A stretch of DNA of 6,822 nt from assembly GCA_946615275.1 (NCBI GenBank), contig CAMOHV010000060.1:1-6822 (forward strand). Reading direction: 5' to 3'. The translations under genes and the position numbers were made by a program. Of this stretch, positions 5,260-6,822 are shown one piece after another. The notes under the pieces were generated by a model. The model had not been told where the DNA came from. It did no database searches and was given only the letters and a program-made list of their open reading frames with translations. The stretch comes from an uncultured Verrucomicrobiota bacterium. GTDB taxonomy: Bacteria; Verrucomicrobiota; Kiritimatiellia; RFP12; UBA1067. The number at the start of each line of letters is the position of its first letter. The first letter of the stretch is position 1.

Positions 5260-6822
5260 TCACCGCATCTCCTTGACGATGCGGATCTGCGCCGCCGCCG
5301 TCGCGGCGTCGGCGGACGAGAGCGCGACCGGCACCTCTCCCTCGAAAAGCGGAAGCGCGGTCTCGAACCGGCCCGATTCGCGCACCGTATGCGTCTTCAT
5401 CACCACCACGCGCCAATTCAGCCCGTCGTCCATCCTCAGCGCCTCACCGGCAGCGAGCGCGACGGGGAAATCGCGCCTCTCCCCGCCAAGCGTCAGGACG
5501 GGCCTCGCCACAGGCCCCACGATCTCCACGCCTAGACGGGCCTTCTCCCCCGGGCGCACTCGCACTGGCGGGAGATCCGCCATCCCGCGCGACGGAGCCC
5601 ACAGCTCCGGCCAGGCGGCCTCGTAGGAAAGCATGCGGCGCGTCTCGACGGTCCATTCCGCCTTGAGCGCCGGAAACGGCGAGCCTGTCAGTCCGGTCAC
5701 GGTGACCTCCGCGCGCGCAGCGGGATTCTGCGAGGTGAACGCCACCGTGTTGTCCCCTGCCGCCACCGACGGCGCAGGGCCTGCGGCCTTCGCCCGCCTC
5801 ATCGGCGTGCCGTCCAGCGCATAGAGCGTCCAAAGGCCGTCCTCCAGCTCCGCGAACTGGCCCTCCGCGACGTCGAACGGCAGCGCAAAGGCCGCTCCGT
5901 TCACCGACACGACCGGCTTCGCGAGCGGCACCGGGGCGAGCGGCATCACCTTGACCGCGCTCACCTCAACGCTCGCCGAACCGCCCTTCTTCACGCCGTT
6001 CAGCCAGATGGACGCCTTCTCAACCGCGCCTATCGCAAGCGCGCGCTCGTAGATGTTGTAGTTCGGGCCGCCCGGCGCCATGTATGGCCAGATGAAGCCC
6101 TCGGCAGCGCCGGCGTCGTGTTCGCGCCATATCGAGAACACGAAGTAGCGCCATCCTGTGAAGTCGAGCTTCACATAGTGTTCGCTCACCGCGCTGTTGA
6201 CCGACTTCGGAGAGGAGAGCTGCATGTTGAACGTCGCGCCCGATCCGTCGCCCTTCACCCACGCCCCAACAGCAAGCGGCTTGTACTTCCCGCCGGCCGC
6301 CTCCTTCATCAGATTCAGGAACGGACGCGGATACACCTTCAAGGCCGCCGCCCACGAGCCGTTCTCCGGCGCGCCGTCGTTCTTCGCGGAGAGCACCAGC
6401 GTCGGGCCATGCTCGCCATCGCCCTTCGCGATCTTCGCCGCCACGCCCTTCGCCTGCGAGACCTTCAGGCCGTCCAGGTCGCCCGCGCCCAGCACCGTGC
6501 ATGGCGCCGCATCGTATGGATCGGCGCCGTCCAGCGCGCGCACGCGCAGCGCGGCGCGCCCCGCCCCCTTCATGGAGACCTTCCATTCGCGGTCGTGCGC
6601 AGTCCCCATCCGGTGCATGCGCACCTCCGTCTCCGCGAGCGTCCAGCGCCCTGCGGCGTCCTGCGCGAGGCGGAAGTCGCGTCCCTGCCCAGCCATGAGC
6701 CTCACCGCCTCTGGCGTGAAGGCGCGCGCCATGCGGAAGCGCTCGTACCAGCCGAGGAGCGTCGCCTGGCGCGCCTGCTCCAAGGCAAGCGGGGTCTCCA
6801 TGCTCACGCCCGGCAGCACCAT
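5260..6822 (-). CDS. C-terminal part of a large beta-rich, probably extracellular protein (5' end outside window)
   Basis: At least 520 residues are open to the right edge, ending with TGA at 5262-5260. The frame happens to have an ATG at the very last bases, but the residues that follow (M-V-L-P-G-V-S-M-E-T-P-L) are not a signal peptide and run into a helix-like stretch (about 12-48, with G-W-Y-E-R-F-R-M-A-R-A-F), so the true start is probably further right. About 80-295 looks like a beta-sandwich, carbohydrate-binding-type region with aromatic strands: W-A-A-A-L-K-V-Y at 157-164, L-A-V-G-A-W-V-K at 183-190, F-T-G-W-R-Y-F-V-F at 221-229, and I-W-L-N-G-V at 272-277. About 300-395 and 396-520 are further beta-rich, Ig-like segments. 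I do not recognise the family. A polysaccharide-active enzyme whose catalytic domain lies outside the window is a reasonable guess, as is a plain binding protein. It is followed 66 bases later by the HAD phosphatase, with no clear terminator between. Confidence 0.65.
   Translation of the reverse strand: MVLPGVSMETPLALEQARQATLLGWYERFRMARAFTPEAVRLMAGQGRDFRLAQDAAGRWTLAETEVRMHRMGTAHDREWKVSMKGAGRAALRVRALDGADPYDAAPCTVLGAGDLDGLKVSQAKGVAAKIAKGDGEHGPTLVLSAKNDGAPENGSWAAALKVYPRPFLNLMKEAAGGKYKPLAVGAWVKGDGSGATFNMQLSSPKSVNSAVSEHYVKLDFTGWRYFVFSIWREHDAGAAEGFIWPYMAPGGPNYNIYERALAIGAVEKASIWLNGVKKGGSASVEVSAVKVMPLAPVPLAKPVVSVNGAAFALPFDVAEGQFAELEDGLWTLYALDGTPMRRAKAAGPAPSVAAGDNTVAFTSQNPAARAEVTVTGLTGSPFPALKAEWTVETRRMLSYEAAWPELWAPSRGMADLPPVRVRPGEKARLGVEIVGPVARPVLTLGGERRDFPVALAAGEALRMDDGLNWRVVVMKTHTVRESGRFETALPLFEGEVPVALSSADAATAAAQIRIVKEMR

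Noticed and set aside
1..6822. CRISPR array, tRNA or rRNA gene, insertion sequence, integrase, or toxin-antitoxin pair
   Set aside because: No regularly spaced direct repeats, cloverleaf-like or rRNA-like sequence, transposase or integrase motifs, or small paired genes were seen on either strand.

Overview
The window is GC-rich, densely coded DNA in which every supportable gene lies on the minus strand, so the natural reading direction is from high to low coordinates. In that order it holds: the C-terminal part of a large, probably extracellular beta-rich protein (entering from the right edge); a HAD-family phosphatase with a lipoprotein-like signal; a 1109-residue secreted beta-helix/autotransporter-passenger-like protein; pyrF (orotidine 5'-phosphate decarboxylase); and the first 13 codons of a probable metal-dependent amidohydrolase leaving at the left edge.

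The sequence suggests a Gram-negative bacterium of the Planctomycetes-Verrucomicrobia-Chlamydiae group, most likely Kiritimatiellota, Lentisphaerota or a relative. This is inference. It rests on the large secreted protein built from modules that open with W-T-G-x-x-G-D-G-x-W-S-x-x-x-N-W, a style abundant in those phyla, together with the high GC content and an exported HAD phosphatase. No rRNA or other phylogenetic marker is present to settle it.

Layout: 5260-6822 is the partial beta-rich protein. A 66-base gap with a strong Shine-Dalgarno leads to the HAD phosphatase (4189-5193). The next gap (4102-4188) is the only obvious regulatory region. It holds a heptamer tandem repeat running out of the phosphatase stop codon, a small palindrome, an extended -10 promoter with a perfect TATAAT, and a GGAGG ribosome site for the large surface protein (772-4101). 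Only 24 bases separate that gene from pyrF (52-747), and 11 bases separate pyrF from the amidohydrolase start (1-40).

The spacing suggests a transcription unit starting at about 4119 that carries surface protein, pyrF and amidohydrolase, and perhaps an earlier unit carrying the partial protein and the phosphatase. Functionally the genes do not form an obvious single pathway. The first three encode envelope or extracellular proteins, while pyrF is a cytoplasmic pyrimidine enzyme. I see no RNA gene, CRISPR array, insertion sequence or integrase. I do not find clear evidence of a new multi-gene system. The most notable points are the unlisted gene start at the left edge, the two-module surface protein with no visible anchor or barrel, the coupling of pyrF to it, and the short repeat in the intergenic region.
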